From positions 1-64,000 of the forward strand of contig JAOASB010000002.1 of assembly GCA_025210375.1 (NCBI GenBank): DNA of 64,000 nt, in the 5' to 3' direction. The position numbers were made by a program, and so were the translations under genes. The notes beneath the pieces were generated by a model that saw nothing but the letters and a program-made list of their open reading frames with translations, was not told the origin of the DNA and did not search any database. Of this stretch, positions 51,889-61,048 are shown piece after piece; the first letter of the stretch is position 1, and each line of letters opens with the position of its first letter. Source of the stretch: Maledivibacter sp. Its GTDB lineage: Bacteria > Bacillota > Clostridia > Peptostreptococcales > Caminicellaceae.

Positions 51889-52476
51889 GTGTCTGATTAT
51901 GAAAAGATATTGATTGAGAAAAGCCAAAATGGAGATATAGAAAGCTTTGAAAAGCTGATAGAAAAATATCAAGTTATAGCCTTTAATATCGCATATAGAA
52001 TGGTAGGAAATAAGGAAGATGCCAGTGATATGGCCCAAGAAGCACTGATTAAAGTATATAAATCAATAAAGAACTTTAGGGGAGATTCCAATTTTTCTAC
52101 ATGGTTTTATAGGATTGCAACTAATACGTGTATTGATGCAATAAGAAAGCTTAAGAAAATCAAAACTTATTCACTAGATAAGGAATACGAAACCGAAAAC
52201 GGGAATTATAAATTTGAGGTAGCAGATAATAAATATTCACCGGAAAAATTATATGAGGTGAAGGAAAAGAAAGAATTAGTTCAAGTAGCATTGAATAAGA
52301 TGCCTGAAAAATATAAAGCGGTGTTGGTCTTAAGGGATATACAAGGATTTACATACGAAGAAATAAGTGAAATAACTCAAAATCCTGTGGGCACTGTTAA
52401 ATCGAGAATAAGTAGAGGTAGATTATTATTGAAAGAAATATTAATAAAAGAATCGGAACTTTTTCTAGAAAATTAA
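51889..52476 (+). CDS. ECF-type RNA polymerase sigma factor
   Basis: 195 residues, a two-domain group 4 sigma. Region 2 (about 22-95) has 'DMAQEALIKVYKSIKNFRGD' and 'FSTWFYRIATNTCIDAIRK', and region 4 (about 130-190) has 'RDIQGFTYEEISEIT' and 'GTVKSRISRGRLLLKE'. The GTG at 51889 has AAGGAG 8 bases upstream. It is 27 bases before an anti-sigma gene, the usual arrangement of stress-responsive ECF systems. The signal is probably at the cell envelope, given the membrane anti-sigma and exported SIMPL protein. Confidence 0.95.
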   Translation: MSDYEKILIEKSQNGDIESFEKLIEKYQVIAFNIAYRMVGNKEDASDMAQEALIKVYKSIKNFRGDSNFSTWFYRIATNTCIDAIRKLKKIKTYSLDKEYETENGNYKFEVADNKYSPEKLYEVKEKKELVQVALNKMPEKYKAVLVLRDIQGFTYEEISEITQNPVGTVKSRISRGRLLLKEILIKESELFLEN

Positions 52477-52503
52477 GTCTAATTAAATGAGAGGAGGGAA
52501 AAC

Positions 52504-53604
52504 ATGAATTGCGAAAAGGTTATGGAAATGTTATCACTTTATATAGATAATCAATTAGATGAAAAGGAAACAAGGGAAATAGAGAAACATTTAAAGAATT
52601 GTGAAAAATGCAGTAGGGAGTATGAAGACCTATTAACTATAAAAAAATTGTTATCGGAAACACCTAAAGTAGAATTGCCCATGAACTTTAAAGAAGAACT
52701 TCATAGAAAATTAGTTGAATCTTCTATCGAAGAAAATTCGGAAATTATAGATTTTAAAGAAAAAAGTGAGAAAGTGCGTAATAAGAAGAAATATAACTGG
52801 AAGATTTTATCCGGCATTGCTGCTGGGATTTTAATAACCGTTGTTTCGGTATCATCCTTAATAAATAATAATTTTGAGACTAAAGAGTACGCCAAGATGG
52901 AAAGCGAAGGGGCATCACCACAACAGGCTATGCCGTTTAATGTGGCAATGGATGAACCTAAAAGTTCAGATATAGCTACTAAAGAAGAACCTATGGAAAG
53001 CCATAGAAAAGCAGAATTGAATACGGACAAAATGGAATTTGCTTCTGAACATAGGGGCCTAGAAAATAAAAAAGAAAAAACTGCTGAAAATATGGGGATT
53101 ACGCCTCAAAAGGTGATAATAAGTGGACATATTAATCTTCAGATTGCTGACTATGATGCTATCTATAATAAAATAGTAAATAAAGTTATCGCAAAGGGAG
53201 GCTTTGTTCAAAACTCATATACATCATATAAGGATTTAGGCACTAATGCCAGGGAAAGGGACCTTAAAAATGGCAGTATGGTATTGAGAATCCCTAAGAC
53301 TGAATTTCAAAATATGTTTGATGATATAAGACCTATGGGAATTGTTACAGATGAAAATATCAATTCAAATGATATTACTATACAGTATATGGAAATTCTT
53401 GATTCAAGAAATAATTTAGGACTAGAGGAAAAGAAACTTAAAGAAGCCTTAGATAACACGAAGGATGAAAATGAAGTTTCTGATATAAATGAAAAGCTTG
53501 ATAGCGTTGCTTTGGAAATTGAAAGATTATCTGAAGAAGTGCTAACACTAGATGACCTGGAAGCTCTATCTACATTAGAAATTTACTTAGATGAAGTGAA
53601 ATAA
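52504..53604 (+). CDS. Membrane anti-sigma factor: zinc-finger (zf-HC2) plus DUF4349 domain
   Basis: 366 residues. The N-terminal zinc-binding anti-sigma domain has the H-x3-C-x2-C motif in 'EKHLKNCEKCSREYEDLL' (about 28-45). One membrane segment lies at about 102-118 ('ILSGIAAGILITVVSVSSLI'), and an extracellular DUF4349 domain at about 200-360 ('KVIISGHINLQIADYDAIYN', 'MVLRIPKTEFQNMFDDI', a coiled coil at the end). The cytoplasmic end should hold the sigma factor and the outer part sense envelope state. GAGGAGGG precedes the ATG. This fusion joins sensor and anti-sigma in one protein. Confidence 0.92.
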   Translation: MNCEKVMEMLSLYIDNQLDEKETREIEKHLKNCEKCSREYEDLLTIKKLLSETPKVELPMNFKEELHRKLVESSIEENSEIIDFKEKSEKVRNKKKYNWKILSGIAAGILITVVSVSSLINNNFETKEYAKMESEGASPQQAMPFNVAMDEPKSSDIATKEEPMESHRKAELNTDKMEFASEHRGLENKKEKTAENMGITPQKVIISGHINLQIADYDAIYNKIVNKVIAKGGFVQNSYTSYKDLGTNARERDLKNGSMVLRIPKTEFQNMFDDIRPMGIVTDENINSNDITIQYMEILDSRNNLGLEEKKLKEALDNTKDENEVSDINEKLDSVALEIERLSEEVLTLDDLEALSTLEIYLDEVK

Positions 53605-53755
53605 AATAAAAGAATTTAAGCTAAGTGATTTTCTAAGAGATGTGGTATATGTCTTTGCCTAATATGTTGTGGGGAGGTGAGTATAGAAAAATATAAAGAA
53701 TGTATATACCTAAAGAGATTAAATGAACAAAAATAAAAGAAAGGGTGATTTATTT

Positions 53756-54508
53756 ATGAAGAAGATATTTTATATTTTAATGATTCCCATATTGATTGCA
53801 GGTTTGTTTGCTTTTGATAGTTTAGATGTGTTTAGTGGGAAGGCAGCAGCAAATGATTTTTCTAGAGAAGGAAATATTGTTGAAGTTAATGGCTTAGGAA
53901 CTGTTAAGGTTAAACCAGATATCGCTTATATAAGTATAGGAGTAGAAACTTTTAATACAGATGCCAAAAAGGCTCAGGATACGATTGCTAGCAAGATGGA
54001 TAATATTATTGGGGCTCTTAAGAAAAATGGAATCAAAGATGAAGATATTAAAACCACTGGATACAGCATATACAAAACAAATAGATATGATGCAGCTGGA
54101 TTAGGTGAAAAAGAAAAAAGAACTGAAGGATACAATGCGAGAAATGTTGCACAGGTTACAATAAGAAATATTGATACAGTTGGGAAAATAATTGATTTAG
54201 CTGGAAAAGAAGGGGCAAACATAATAAATAATATTAGATTTGGAATAAGTGATGAAGAAAAATATTATGGGGAGGCTTTAAAGCTTGCTATGAAAAATGC
54301 TTCAGGTAAAGCAGAAGCTATACTTAGTAGCTTTGGGGCAAAGCTTGGAAAGCCATATAGAGTCAAAGAAAACAGCTATGGGGCTCCACTTGTATATAGA
54401 GAGAATGTCATGATGAAGTCGTCGATGGGAGCCGATGCATATGAAACACCTGTAGAAGCTGGTGAACTTGAAGTAACTGCAAATGTAGTTGTTGAGTATA
54501 AATATTAA
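53756..54508 (+). CDS. SIMPL domain-containing exported protein (DUF541)
   Basis: 250 residues. A signal peptide or anchor covers residues 1-24, then the SIMPL domain (about 45-248: 'IVEVNGLGTVKVKPDIAYIS', 'NGIKDEDIKTTGYSIY', 'DTVGKIIDLAGKEGANIINN'). Family members are periplasmic or surface proteins of unclear role, some linked to oxidative stress. The ATG at 53756 (AGGGTGAT) was chosen over 53723. It lies 150 bases after the anti-sigma gene and is a plausible member of the sigma regulon. A terminator follows. Confidence 0.92.
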   Translation: MKKIFYILMIPILIAGLFAFDSLDVFSGKAAANDFSREGNIVEVNGLGTVKVKPDIAYISIGVETFNTDAKKAQDTIASKMDNIIGALKKNGIKDEDIKTTGYSIYKTNRYDAAGLGEKEKRTEGYNARNVAQVTIRNIDTVGKIIDLAGKEGANIINNIRFGISDEEKYYGEALKLAMKNASGKAEAILSSFGAKLGKPYRVKENSYGAPLVYRENVMMKSSMGADAYETPVEAGELEVTANVVVEYKY

Positions 54509-54518
54509 GAGAAAAATT

Positions 54519-54555
54519 ATAGAACCTCCTAAATGGGAGGTTCTATTTCTATATT
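54519..54555 (+). terminator. Terminator after the SIMPL gene
   Basis: ATAGAACCTCC pairs with GGGAGGTTCTAT, then TTCTATATTTTAT. Confidence 0.85.
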
Positions 54556-54611
54556 TTATACATTAAAGAAGGATTTTGTGTTAAGATTGAGAATATATTA
54601 AAGAAACTTTA

Positions 54612-54786
54612 ACTTAACCCAGATTATTCATAGAAAATTTAAAAGTCTACTTTGTCCTTTTGTTCCTAAGTAATTCATCGGATTCTTGATGTACTGTCGG
54701 GGTTATACCCTTGAACTTGATAAATGTCTTAGAAATCCAAACTACCCTAAATACTTTTAAACTCTCTATGAATAATCTAAGCTTAA
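54612..54786. repeat. Repeat family E (inverted-repeat element)
   Basis: The ends ACCCAGATTATTCATAGA (left) and TCTATGAATAATCTAAGCTT (right) form ~30-bp terminal inverted repeats around a ~110-base non-coding core. The shorter hairpin at 7186-7237 has similar arms. Confidence 0.78.
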
Positions 54787-54852
54787 ATTTACTTCATAAA
54801 TTTTGTATTTATTGATAAAATATTAGTACTGGAGTATTAAGGAGATGATGTT

Positions 54853-57537
54853 TTGAAAAAAAGGTTAGTAATCATAGATGGAAATAGTCTTATAAATAGA
54901 GCCTTTTATGCTTTGCCTGACTTGATTACAAAGGAAGGCATACATACTAATGGAGTGTTTGGCTTTATTAAGATGGTTAACAAAATAAATGAAGATTATA
55001 GTCCAGAGTATCTTAGCGTGGCATTTGACCTAAAGGCACCAACCTTTAGACACCTAGCATATAAAGAGTATAAAGGGCATAGAAAAAAGATGCCGAGTGA
55101 ATTAGCTCAGCAAATGCCTATTATTAAGGAAGTATTAGACGCTTATAAAATACATAGAACTGAGCTTGAAGGCTTTGAAGCCGATGACCTAATAGGAACT
55201 ATTGCAAGGCTTTGTGAAGAAAGGGATTTTGAAGTAATAATCGTGACTGGAGACAGGGATGCATTGCAGCTTGTATCAGATAATGTGAAGGTTATGATAA
55301 CTAGAAAGGGTATTTCAAACCTTGAGGCCTATGATGAGGAAATGGTGAAGGAAAAGTATGGGGTTACTCCTATGCAAATAATTGACTTCAAAGGACTTGT
55401 AGGAGATAAATCCGACAATATCCCTGGAGTGCCTGGAATAGGAGAAAAAACTGCTGCTAAATTATTAAATCAATATCCTACTGTTGAGGAATTGATAATG
55501 AATGTTGACGATATTTCTAGTAAAAGGCATCAGGAAAAAATAAGAGATAATGCTGAGATCGCACTGCTAAGTAAAAGACTAGCAACCATAAAGACGGATA
55601 TTCCCCTTGATTTAGATATTGATGAGCTTAGATTGATTCAGCCAGATTCAGAGAAGTTAATCGAACTGTTCAGAAAATATGAGTTCAATAGCTTGATAAA
55701 AACATTAACTAATTTAGATGAAGGTGAAGAAGCGGGAAAGCAAGAAACTGTAAGTACTAATGCTATAGATATAACTATCATTGAGAAAAAAGAGGATTTA
55801 AACAGGGTTACGAATATCATAAAAGATAAAAAAAGCTTTGCTATGAAAATATTTAAAGAAGAAAACAATCTGAGAAGTGATGATATTATTGGTATTTCCC
55901 TATGCCTAGATGAAGAAAATAATTATTACATAGATGTACAAAGTGACAAAGAATTACTGTTTCCTTTAAAAGAAGTGCTTGAGGATAAAGAGATAAAAAA
56001 ACAAGGGCATGGACTTAAAAAAGAGATAATTTCATTACTCAGATATGGTATCATCCTTGATGGCATAGAATTTGACAGCTTTATTGCCGCTTATCTTCTT
56101 CAGCCATCTAGAAGTGATTATGATGTATCGGACTTAGCTTTAGAATATCTGGGGATAAAGATTAGCAGCCAAGAAGAACTCTTAGGCAAAGGTAAAAACG
56201 CTAAGAAGTTTAGTGATTTATCTAGAGATATCTTGTCTAGATATGGAGGGAACTGTTGCTCAATTGTAGCGAATGTTAGAGATTTACTTGCTAAGGAGCT
56301 TGAAAAACATGAATTAACTGAATTATTTAAAGAAGTTGAAATGCCACTTATTGAAGTTTTGGCAAACCTTGAATACGAAGGATTTAAAGTGGATCAGAAG
56401 GTGCTTAAGGAAATTGATGATGAACTTACTACTAAAATAGATGAAATCACAAGTGAGATTTTCTCTTTGTCAGGTGAAGAGTTTAATATAAATTCTCCAA
56501 AGCAGTTAGGAGTTATTCTATTTGAGCGTTTAGAGCTACCTGTTATTAAAAAGACTAAGACAGGATACTCTACAAGCCACGATGTTTTAGAAAAGCTTTA
56601 CAAAAGACATCCTATAGTACCACTTATAATACAATATAGACAACTGGTTAAATTAAAATCTACCTATGTTGATGGTTTGTTTAACTTAATCAACCCAGTT
56701 ACAGGTAAAATTCATTCAAGCTTTAATCAAACAGTTACTGTTACTGGTAGAATTAGCAGTACGGAGCCTAACCTCCAGAATATTCCTATTAAGCTGGAGA
56801 TGGGCAGGAGAATAAGAAAGGTATTTGTACCCTTGGATAATGATCATAAACTTATAGATGCTGACTATTCTCAGATTGAATTGAGGGTTTTAGCTCATAT
56901 GTCTGAAGATGATAACCTAATAAGGGCATTCAATGAGGATGAGGATATACATACACTTACAGCCTCTCAAGTATTTAACCTTCCCCTTGATGAAGTGACT
57001 TCTTTAGAGAGAGGTAGAGCAAAGGCAGTAAACTTTGGTATAGTTTATGGAATAAGTGATTTTGGGCTTGCCACAAATTTAAATATAACTAGAAAAGAAG
57101 CTAAAAAATATATAGACGAATACTTTAAGAAATATAGTGGAGTAAAAGACTATATGGACAATGAAGTTAAAAAGGGTAAAGAGATGGGCTATGTTACTAC
57201 AATTTTTAAAAGAAGAAGATATATACCTGAGCTTAAATCAAAAAACTTTAACCTAAGATCCTTTGGTGAAAGAACTGCTATGAATACACCTATTCAAGGA
57301 AGTGCAGCGGATATTATTAAAATAGCTATGATTAGGGTATTTAATGAACTAAAAGAAAGAAATTTAAAATCAAAATTAATTCTACAGGTTCATGATGAAT
57401 TGATTATAGATGCCCATAAGGATGAAATAGACGAGGTTAAAAAATTATTGAAGGATAATATGGAAGAAGCCATTAGTATAAGAGTTCCTTTGAAGGCTGA
57501 CATGAATATCGGTGATAATTGGTATAATACTAAATAA
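54853..57537 (+). CDS. polA: DNA polymerase I
   Basis: 894 residues. An N-terminal 5'-3' exonuclease (about 1-290, 'KGLVGDKSDNIPGVPGIGEK') handles RNA primers and flaps. A 3'-5' exonuclease-like domain (about 305-480) lacks the DxE motif ('FAMKIFKEE' where active enzymes have DTE), so proofreading is probably absent. The polymerase domain (about 490-894) has motif A 'DADYSQIELRVLAHMS', motif B 'RGRAKAVNFGIVYG' and motif C 'LQVHDELI'. The TTG start at 54853 follows GGAGATGATG. It leads an operon with coaE and a transglycosylase gene. Confidence 0.97.
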   Translation: MKKRLVIIDGNSLINRAFYALPDLITKEGIHTNGVFGFIKMVNKINEDYSPEYLSVAFDLKAPTFRHLAYKEYKGHRKKMPSELAQQMPIIKEVLDAYKIHRTELEGFEADDLIGTIARLCEERDFEVIIVTGDRDALQLVSDNVKVMITRKGISNLEAYDEEMVKEKYGVTPMQIIDFKGLVGDKSDNIPGVPGIGEKTAAKLLNQYPTVEELIMNVDDISSKRHQEKIRDNAEIALLSKRLATIKTDIPLDLDIDELRLIQPDSEKLIELFRKYEFNSLIKTLTNLDEGEEAGKQETVSTNAIDITIIEKKEDLNRVTNIIKDKKSFAMKIFKEENNLRSDDIIGISLCLDEENNYYIDVQSDKELLFPLKEVLEDKEIKKQGHGLKKEIISLLRYGIILDGIEFDSFIAAYLLQPSRSDYDVSDLALEYLGIKISSQEELLGKGKNAKKFSDLSRDILSRYGGNCCSIVANVRDLLAKELEKHELTELFKEVEMPLIEVLANLEYEGFKVDQKVLKEIDDELTTKIDEITSEIFSLSGEEFNINSPKQLGVILFERLELPVIKKTKTGYSTSHDVLEKLYKRHPIVPLIIQYRQLVKLKSTYVDGLFNLINPVTGKIHSSFNQTVTVTGRISSTEPNLQNIPIKLEMGRRIRKVFVPLDNDHKLIDADYSQIELRVLAHMSEDDNLIRAFNEDEDIHTLTASQVFNLPLDEVTSLERGRAKAVNFGIVYGISDFGLATNLNITRKEAKKYIDEYFKKYSGVKDYMDNEVKKGKEMGYVTTIFKRRRYIPELKSKNFNLRSFGERTAMNTPIQGSAADIIKIAMIRVFNELKERNLKSKLILQVHDELIIDAHKDEIDEVKKLLKDNMEEAISIRVPLKADMNIGDNWYNTK

Positions 57538-57553
57538 AAATAAGGAGTAAGAA

Positions 57554-58156
57554 ATGAAGGTAATAGGTTTAACAGGAGGCATAGCTTCTGGAAAGAGTAC
57601 GGTATCAAGCTATTTGAAGGAGCTTGGTGCTATTGTTATAGATGCAGATGTTGTCGCTAGAGAAATAGTTAAAAAGGGTCAGCCGGCTTTAAAGGAGATT
57701 GTAGATTGTTTTGGTGAAGAGGTACTTCTGAGTGAGGGAACTTTGAACAGGAAATATTTGGGGTCTATCGTATTTAGTGACCCGCAAAAACTCCAGGTTT
57801 TAAACAAAATTACCCATAAAAGAATAATTGAAAATATTGAAGAAAAAATTGAACACTATGAGCATCTAGATAATGTTAAAGCTATATTTATCGATGCAGC
57901 CCTTCTAATAGAAATGAAGATGTATTTTTTAACCCATGAGATATGGTTAGTTACTATCAGTAAAGAAATGCAATTAAGAAGGCTAATGCTCAGAGATAAT
58001 CTGTCCTTTGATGAAGCAATGGATAGAATAAATTCACAGATGGCCTTGGAACGCAAAAAAGAAGTTTCCGATGTTATTATTGATAATTCTAAGGACTATG
58101 ATTATTTGCGACAGCAGGTAAAAGATTTATACGATTCTGTTTTTGGAGGTGCTTAA
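57554..58156 (+). CDS. coaE: Dephospho-CoA kinase
   Basis: 200 residues, a P-loop kinase catalysing the last step of CoA synthesis. Walker A 'GLTGGIASGKSTVSSYL' is at the start; 'GAIVIDADVVAREIV' is the family-specific motif and 'FIDAALLIEMKM' the central one. It is 16 bases after polA with AAGGAG upstream. Following polA in this way is a common gene order in Firmicutes. Confidence 0.96.
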   Translation: MKVIGLTGGIASGKSTVSSYLKELGAIVIDADVVAREIVKKGQPALKEIVDCFGEEVLLSEGTLNRKYLGSIVFSDPQKLQVLNKITHKRIIENIEEKIEHYEHLDNVKAIFIDAALLIEMKMYFLTHEIWLVTISKEMQLRRLMLRDNLSFDEAMDRINSQMALERKKEVSDVIIDNSKDYDYLRQQVKDLYDSVFGGA

Positions 58157-58741
58157 TTGAGTGTTATTGATTTAAGAAAATATCGGGTTTTATTTTTATT
58201 TATTGCCATTTGTATAGTTTTAGGTGTTTTAATACTAGCAAGTAATTTTGTAATGAAAGTTCTTTACCCGTTACAGTATAGCCCTATTATTAACCGATAT
58301 TCAGAAGAGTACAATCTGGACCCACTTTTTGTTGCCTCAGTAATCAGAGCAGAAAGTAAATTCGATACCAATGCAGTTTCTCCAAAGGGGGCAAAGGGTC
58401 TTATGCAGATATCGAGTATAACTGGTAAGTGGGCTTCTGAAGAATTAAGCATTCCAGAATATGATGAGAATATGCTTTTTAACCCAAATGCAAATATAAA
58501 TATGGGTTGTTGGTATTTGAATAAATTAAAAAAAGAGTTTAGTAATAATATAAGAAATGTTTTAGCAGCATATAACGCGGGTAGTGGGAATGTAAGGAAG
58601 TGGCTAAGTGATGAAAAGTATAGCAGTGATGGAACTGAGCTAGTTAAAATCCCATTTGGGGAGACGAGAGAATATATTAAAAGAGTCAATAGAAATTATA
58701 AAATATATAAGTATTTATATAAAGATGAATATAAAGAATAG
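58157..58741 (+). CDS. Lytic transglycosylase (SLT domain) with N-terminal membrane anchor
   Basis: 194 residues. One membrane segment spans about 10-32, then a Slt70-type domain (about 45-190) with the catalytic Glu in 'SVIRAESKFDTNAVSPKGA' and 'GLMQIS', plus 'NVLAAYNAGSGNV'. It cleaves peptidoglycan outside the membrane. The TTG start at 58157 follows GGAGGT by 6 bases and directly abuts the coaE stop, so the two are translationally linked. Confidence 0.95.
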   Translation: MSVIDLRKYRVLFLFIAICIVLGVLILASNFVMKVLYPLQYSPIINRYSEEYNLDPLFVASVIRAESKFDTNAVSPKGAKGLMQISSITGKWASEELSIPEYDENMLFNPNANINMGCWYLNKLKKEFSNNIRNVLAAYNAGSGNVRKWLSDEKYSSDGTELVKIPFGETREYIKRVNRNYKIYKYLYKDEYKE

Positions 58742-58809
58742 TTGTATTTAATATAGTTAATATTTTGAGAGATCCTTTTCACAAAGGAATTTTAATTAAT
58801 TTATTAGGA

Positions 58810-58837
58810 CTTATGAAGGTGATTATGCAATTTGCTC
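58810..58837. repeat. Fragment of a family A end
   Basis: GATTATGCAATTTGCTC matches the right end of family A; the rest of that copy is missing or too diverged to see. An intact copy follows 85 bases later. Confidence 0.6.
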
Positions 58838-58921
58838 ATTTGATATTATGTCATTGAATAATTTATAAAACTTAGGCATAATTGTTTTGCTTTTTGTTTT
58901 AAAAGACATTATTATATATAT

Positions 58922-59039
58922 GAGGAAATTGCATAACTTTTACTTGGCTAAGCTACATAATATATATGGTATAGCTTTGAGGATTTTTAAAGTGCATGTA
59001 GTAGATGGTTTTCATAGAAAGTAATTATGCAATTTGCTC
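58922..59039. repeat. Repeat family A copy 6 (short form)
   Basis: GAGGAAATTGCATAAC to TTATGCAATTTGCTC, 118 bases, very close to 2918-3035 throughout, including the interior TATATATGGTATAGC. Confidence 0.85.
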
Positions 59040-59162
59040 AGATAGTAAACCTCTATTATTCATATAAAATTTAGAATGGTTTTTACATTTTTGAACTTTC
59101 TATAAATAATATAGGGCAAACATTAAAATTCATAGCTATGGTTCCAAGAAAGGATTGGTCTT

Positions 59163-60200
59163 ATGAAACACATGAAGAGTCTTGAAGACGTAAAAACCTT
59201 ACATATAAGTGATGATAGAAGAATTCATTCTGCTACCCATGAGGAGATACTTAGTGGAGCAACTACAGATATCTACTTTTTAAGGACTCTTGATATATTG
59301 AAGGAAATGGATTTAGACAATGTAACCGTAACAGCTGAGATATTTCCTAGGAAATCTGGAATCTTTGCTGGAATAGATGAAGTGAAAAATATTCTGAAGG
59401 ATAAGGATATTGAAATGTGGGCATTAGATGAGGGTGAAGAATTTAGCCCTAAGGACACGGTTATTAGGATTAAGGGGCCATATAGAGAGTTTGGAGCCTT
59501 TGAAACAGTAATATTAGGTGCATTAGCTAGTTCGTGTGGCTGGGCTACTGCGGCTAGAGAGGTAAAGGAAGCTTGTGGAGAAAAAGGATTTCTATGCTTT
59601 GGAGCAAGACATGTCCATCCAGCAGTAGCACCAGTGATGGAAAGATCTGCGGTTATTGGTGGAGCAACAGGAGCAAGTTGTATTTTAGCGGCGAAATTAT
59701 TAGATATACAGCCTTCAGGCACATTACCTCATGCAGCCATGCTTATATCTGGAGATACAGCAAAAATTGCTGAGGTATATGATAGGGTAATGCCTCAGTC
59801 CCACCGTAGGACTGTTTTGATAGATACTTTTAAAGATGAGGTGGAAGAAAGTTTAAGGATTGCTGAGCTTTTAGGAGAAAACCTATATGGAATACGTGTT
59901 GATACTCCTAGTGAGAGGGGTGGAGTTACTCCTGGCTTAATTAAAGAATTAAGATTCAAGTTGGATGTTGCTGGACATAATCATGTAAAGATATTTGTAT
60001 CTGGTGGACTAACACCTGAAAAAATAAGGATATTATCAGAAGCTGGAGCAGATTCCTTTGGAGTAGGAAGCTATATTTCTGCAGCATCCCCAATTGATAT
60101 GACTATGGATATCAAAGAGGTACAAGGTAAACCAGTTGCCAAAAGGGGAAGGATACCAGGTTTAGTTGAAAATACAAAATTAAAGCATGTACAGCTATAA
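59163..60200 (+). CDS. Nicotinate phosphoribosyltransferase
   Basis: 345 residues, of the nicotinate phosphoribosyltransferase family, which salvages nicotinate to its mononucleotide for NAD synthesis. Typical segments are 'SGIFAGIDEVKNILKDKD', 'FGARHVHPAVAPVMERSAV', 'TLPHAAMLISGD' and 'GVGSYISAASPIDMTMD'. It is shorter than the ~480-residue PncB form and belongs to the compact group found in Clostridia and archaea. The ATG at 59163 follows AAAGGATTGG. Single gene with its own terminator. Confidence 0.92.
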   Translation: MKHMKSLEDVKTLHISDDRRIHSATHEEILSGATTDIYFLRTLDILKEMDLDNVTVTAEIFPRKSGIFAGIDEVKNILKDKDIEMWALDEGEEFSPKDTVIRIKGPYREFGAFETVILGALASSCGWATAAREVKEACGEKGFLCFGARHVHPAVAPVMERSAVIGGATGASCILAAKLLDIQPSGTLPHAAMLISGDTAKIAEVYDRVMPQSHRRTVLIDTFKDEVEESLRIAELLGENLYGIRVDTPSERGGVTPGLIKELRFKLDVAGHNHVKIFVSGGLTPEKIRILSEAGADSFGVGSYISAASPIDMTMDIKEVQGKPVAKRGRIPGLVENTKLKHVQL

Positions 60201-60205
60201 TAAAT

Positions 60206-60238
60206 AGAGAGTCCTTTCAACTGGCTCTCTGTTTTTAT
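60206..60238 (+). terminator. Terminator after the nicotinate phosphoribosyltransferase gene
   Basis: AGAGAGTC pairs with GGCTCTCT (one G-U), followed by GTTTTTAT. Confidence 0.85.
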
Positions 60239-60301
60239 ACCTTAAAAGAATGAGTGAAAAAATTTAATTTTAGAATTTAAAACTTAGAACTAGCACCCCT
60301 C

Positions 60302-60330
60302 TTGACAAAATACAAAAAAAGCTATATAAT
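60302..60330 (+). promoter_or_regulatory. Consensus sigma-A promoter of tRNA-Leu(GAG)
   Basis: Perfect TTGACA (60302-60307), a 17-base spacer and perfect TATAAT (60325-60330), 32 bases before the tRNA. Confidence 0.88.
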
Positions 60331-60362
60331 AATTTTTGTCATAAAGTAAAATTAATCATTAT

Positions 60363-60448
60363 GCGGATGTGGCGGAATCGGCAGACGCGCTACCTTGAGG
60401 GGGTAGTGAGCAACGCTCGTATGGGTTCAAATCCCTTCATCCGCACCA
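60363..60448 (+). tRNA. tRNA-Leu (anticodon GAG)
   Basis: 86 bases including encoded CCA. The acceptor stem is GCGGATG/CATCCGC, the anticodon arm CTACC-TTGAGGG-GGTAG gives GAG, and there is a long variable arm (TGAGCAACGCTCGT) and T arm GGGTTCAAATCCC. Confidence 0.97.
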
Positions 60449-60477
60449 ATTAATCTGAAATATTTGTGGTTCTTATA

Positions 60478-60655
60478 TTTTGAACCTACAGAACTTTTAA
60501 GGGAGTTCAAAATTTAGTTGTGGATATGTACCATTACGTGAGACCTCTATACGGCAGTAAAGGCGATAGAAGCACCTGTGAGGACACCCACCTATCGATG
60601 AGATAGGTGTCAAAATATAAGATACGGTATTTTGGATTACATAATAGCAAACATT
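60478..60655 (+). ncRNA. Candidate 6S RNA
   Basis: A gene-free, comparatively GC-rich stretch between tRNA-Leu and a terminator. It contains GAGGACACCCACCTATC and the partner GATAGGTGTC, forming a hairpin like the apical part of 6S RNAs (compare ACACAUUCACC in E. coli). 6S RNA binds the housekeeping RNA polymerase. The call rests on remembered similarity; the long rod with a central bubble was not verified, and the 5' end is approximate. Confidence 0.45.
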
Positions 60656-60658
60656 TAA

Positions 60659-60696
60659 GGCTACTTATCCTTTCGGGTGAGTAGTCTTTTGATTTT
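60659..60696 (+). terminator. Terminator after the candidate 6S RNA
   Basis: GGCTACTTATCC pairs with GGGTGAGTAGTC (with G-U pairs) around TTTC, then TTTTGATTTTG. It shows that a transcript ends here although no protein gene precedes it. Confidence 0.82.
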
Positions 60697-61048
60697 GTAT
60701 TAAAGTTTTCTAATGTAGTTCTTACCAATACTTTTAATCAGATAGCTCTGGCTGTAGATATACATGTTTTAATAATTCTAAGGGCGGCTTATGCGATGTA
60801 TTATCATAGGGGCAACTATTTCTGATTAAAGAAGAAATAAAAAATATTTCAAGATTGCTGTAAGAACAGTATTAAGATGAAATTTTATTAAAGGGGGATA
60901 TACTATTCAATGTAAATAATGTCCTAATATGCTATAATGTAACAAAGTCGTTTTATAGGAGTTGGGTGTTAACGAACTTGGTTGGTGGATGATTAAGTCA
61001 AAAAAACAATTGAAAAGCAATAGTATTTCACTGAGAGGGGAAGTCAGA
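60697..61048. other. Intergenic stretch without recognised feature
   Basis: About 350 bases between the terminator and the small membrane protein gene. Only a possible -10 (TATAAT, 60933-60938) was seen; no clear gene or repeat. Confidence 0.45.

Noticed and set aside
59273..59722. 149-codon open frame antisense to the nicotinate phosphoribosyltransferase
   Set aside because: Shadow of a well-supported gene; composition typical of antisense frames.
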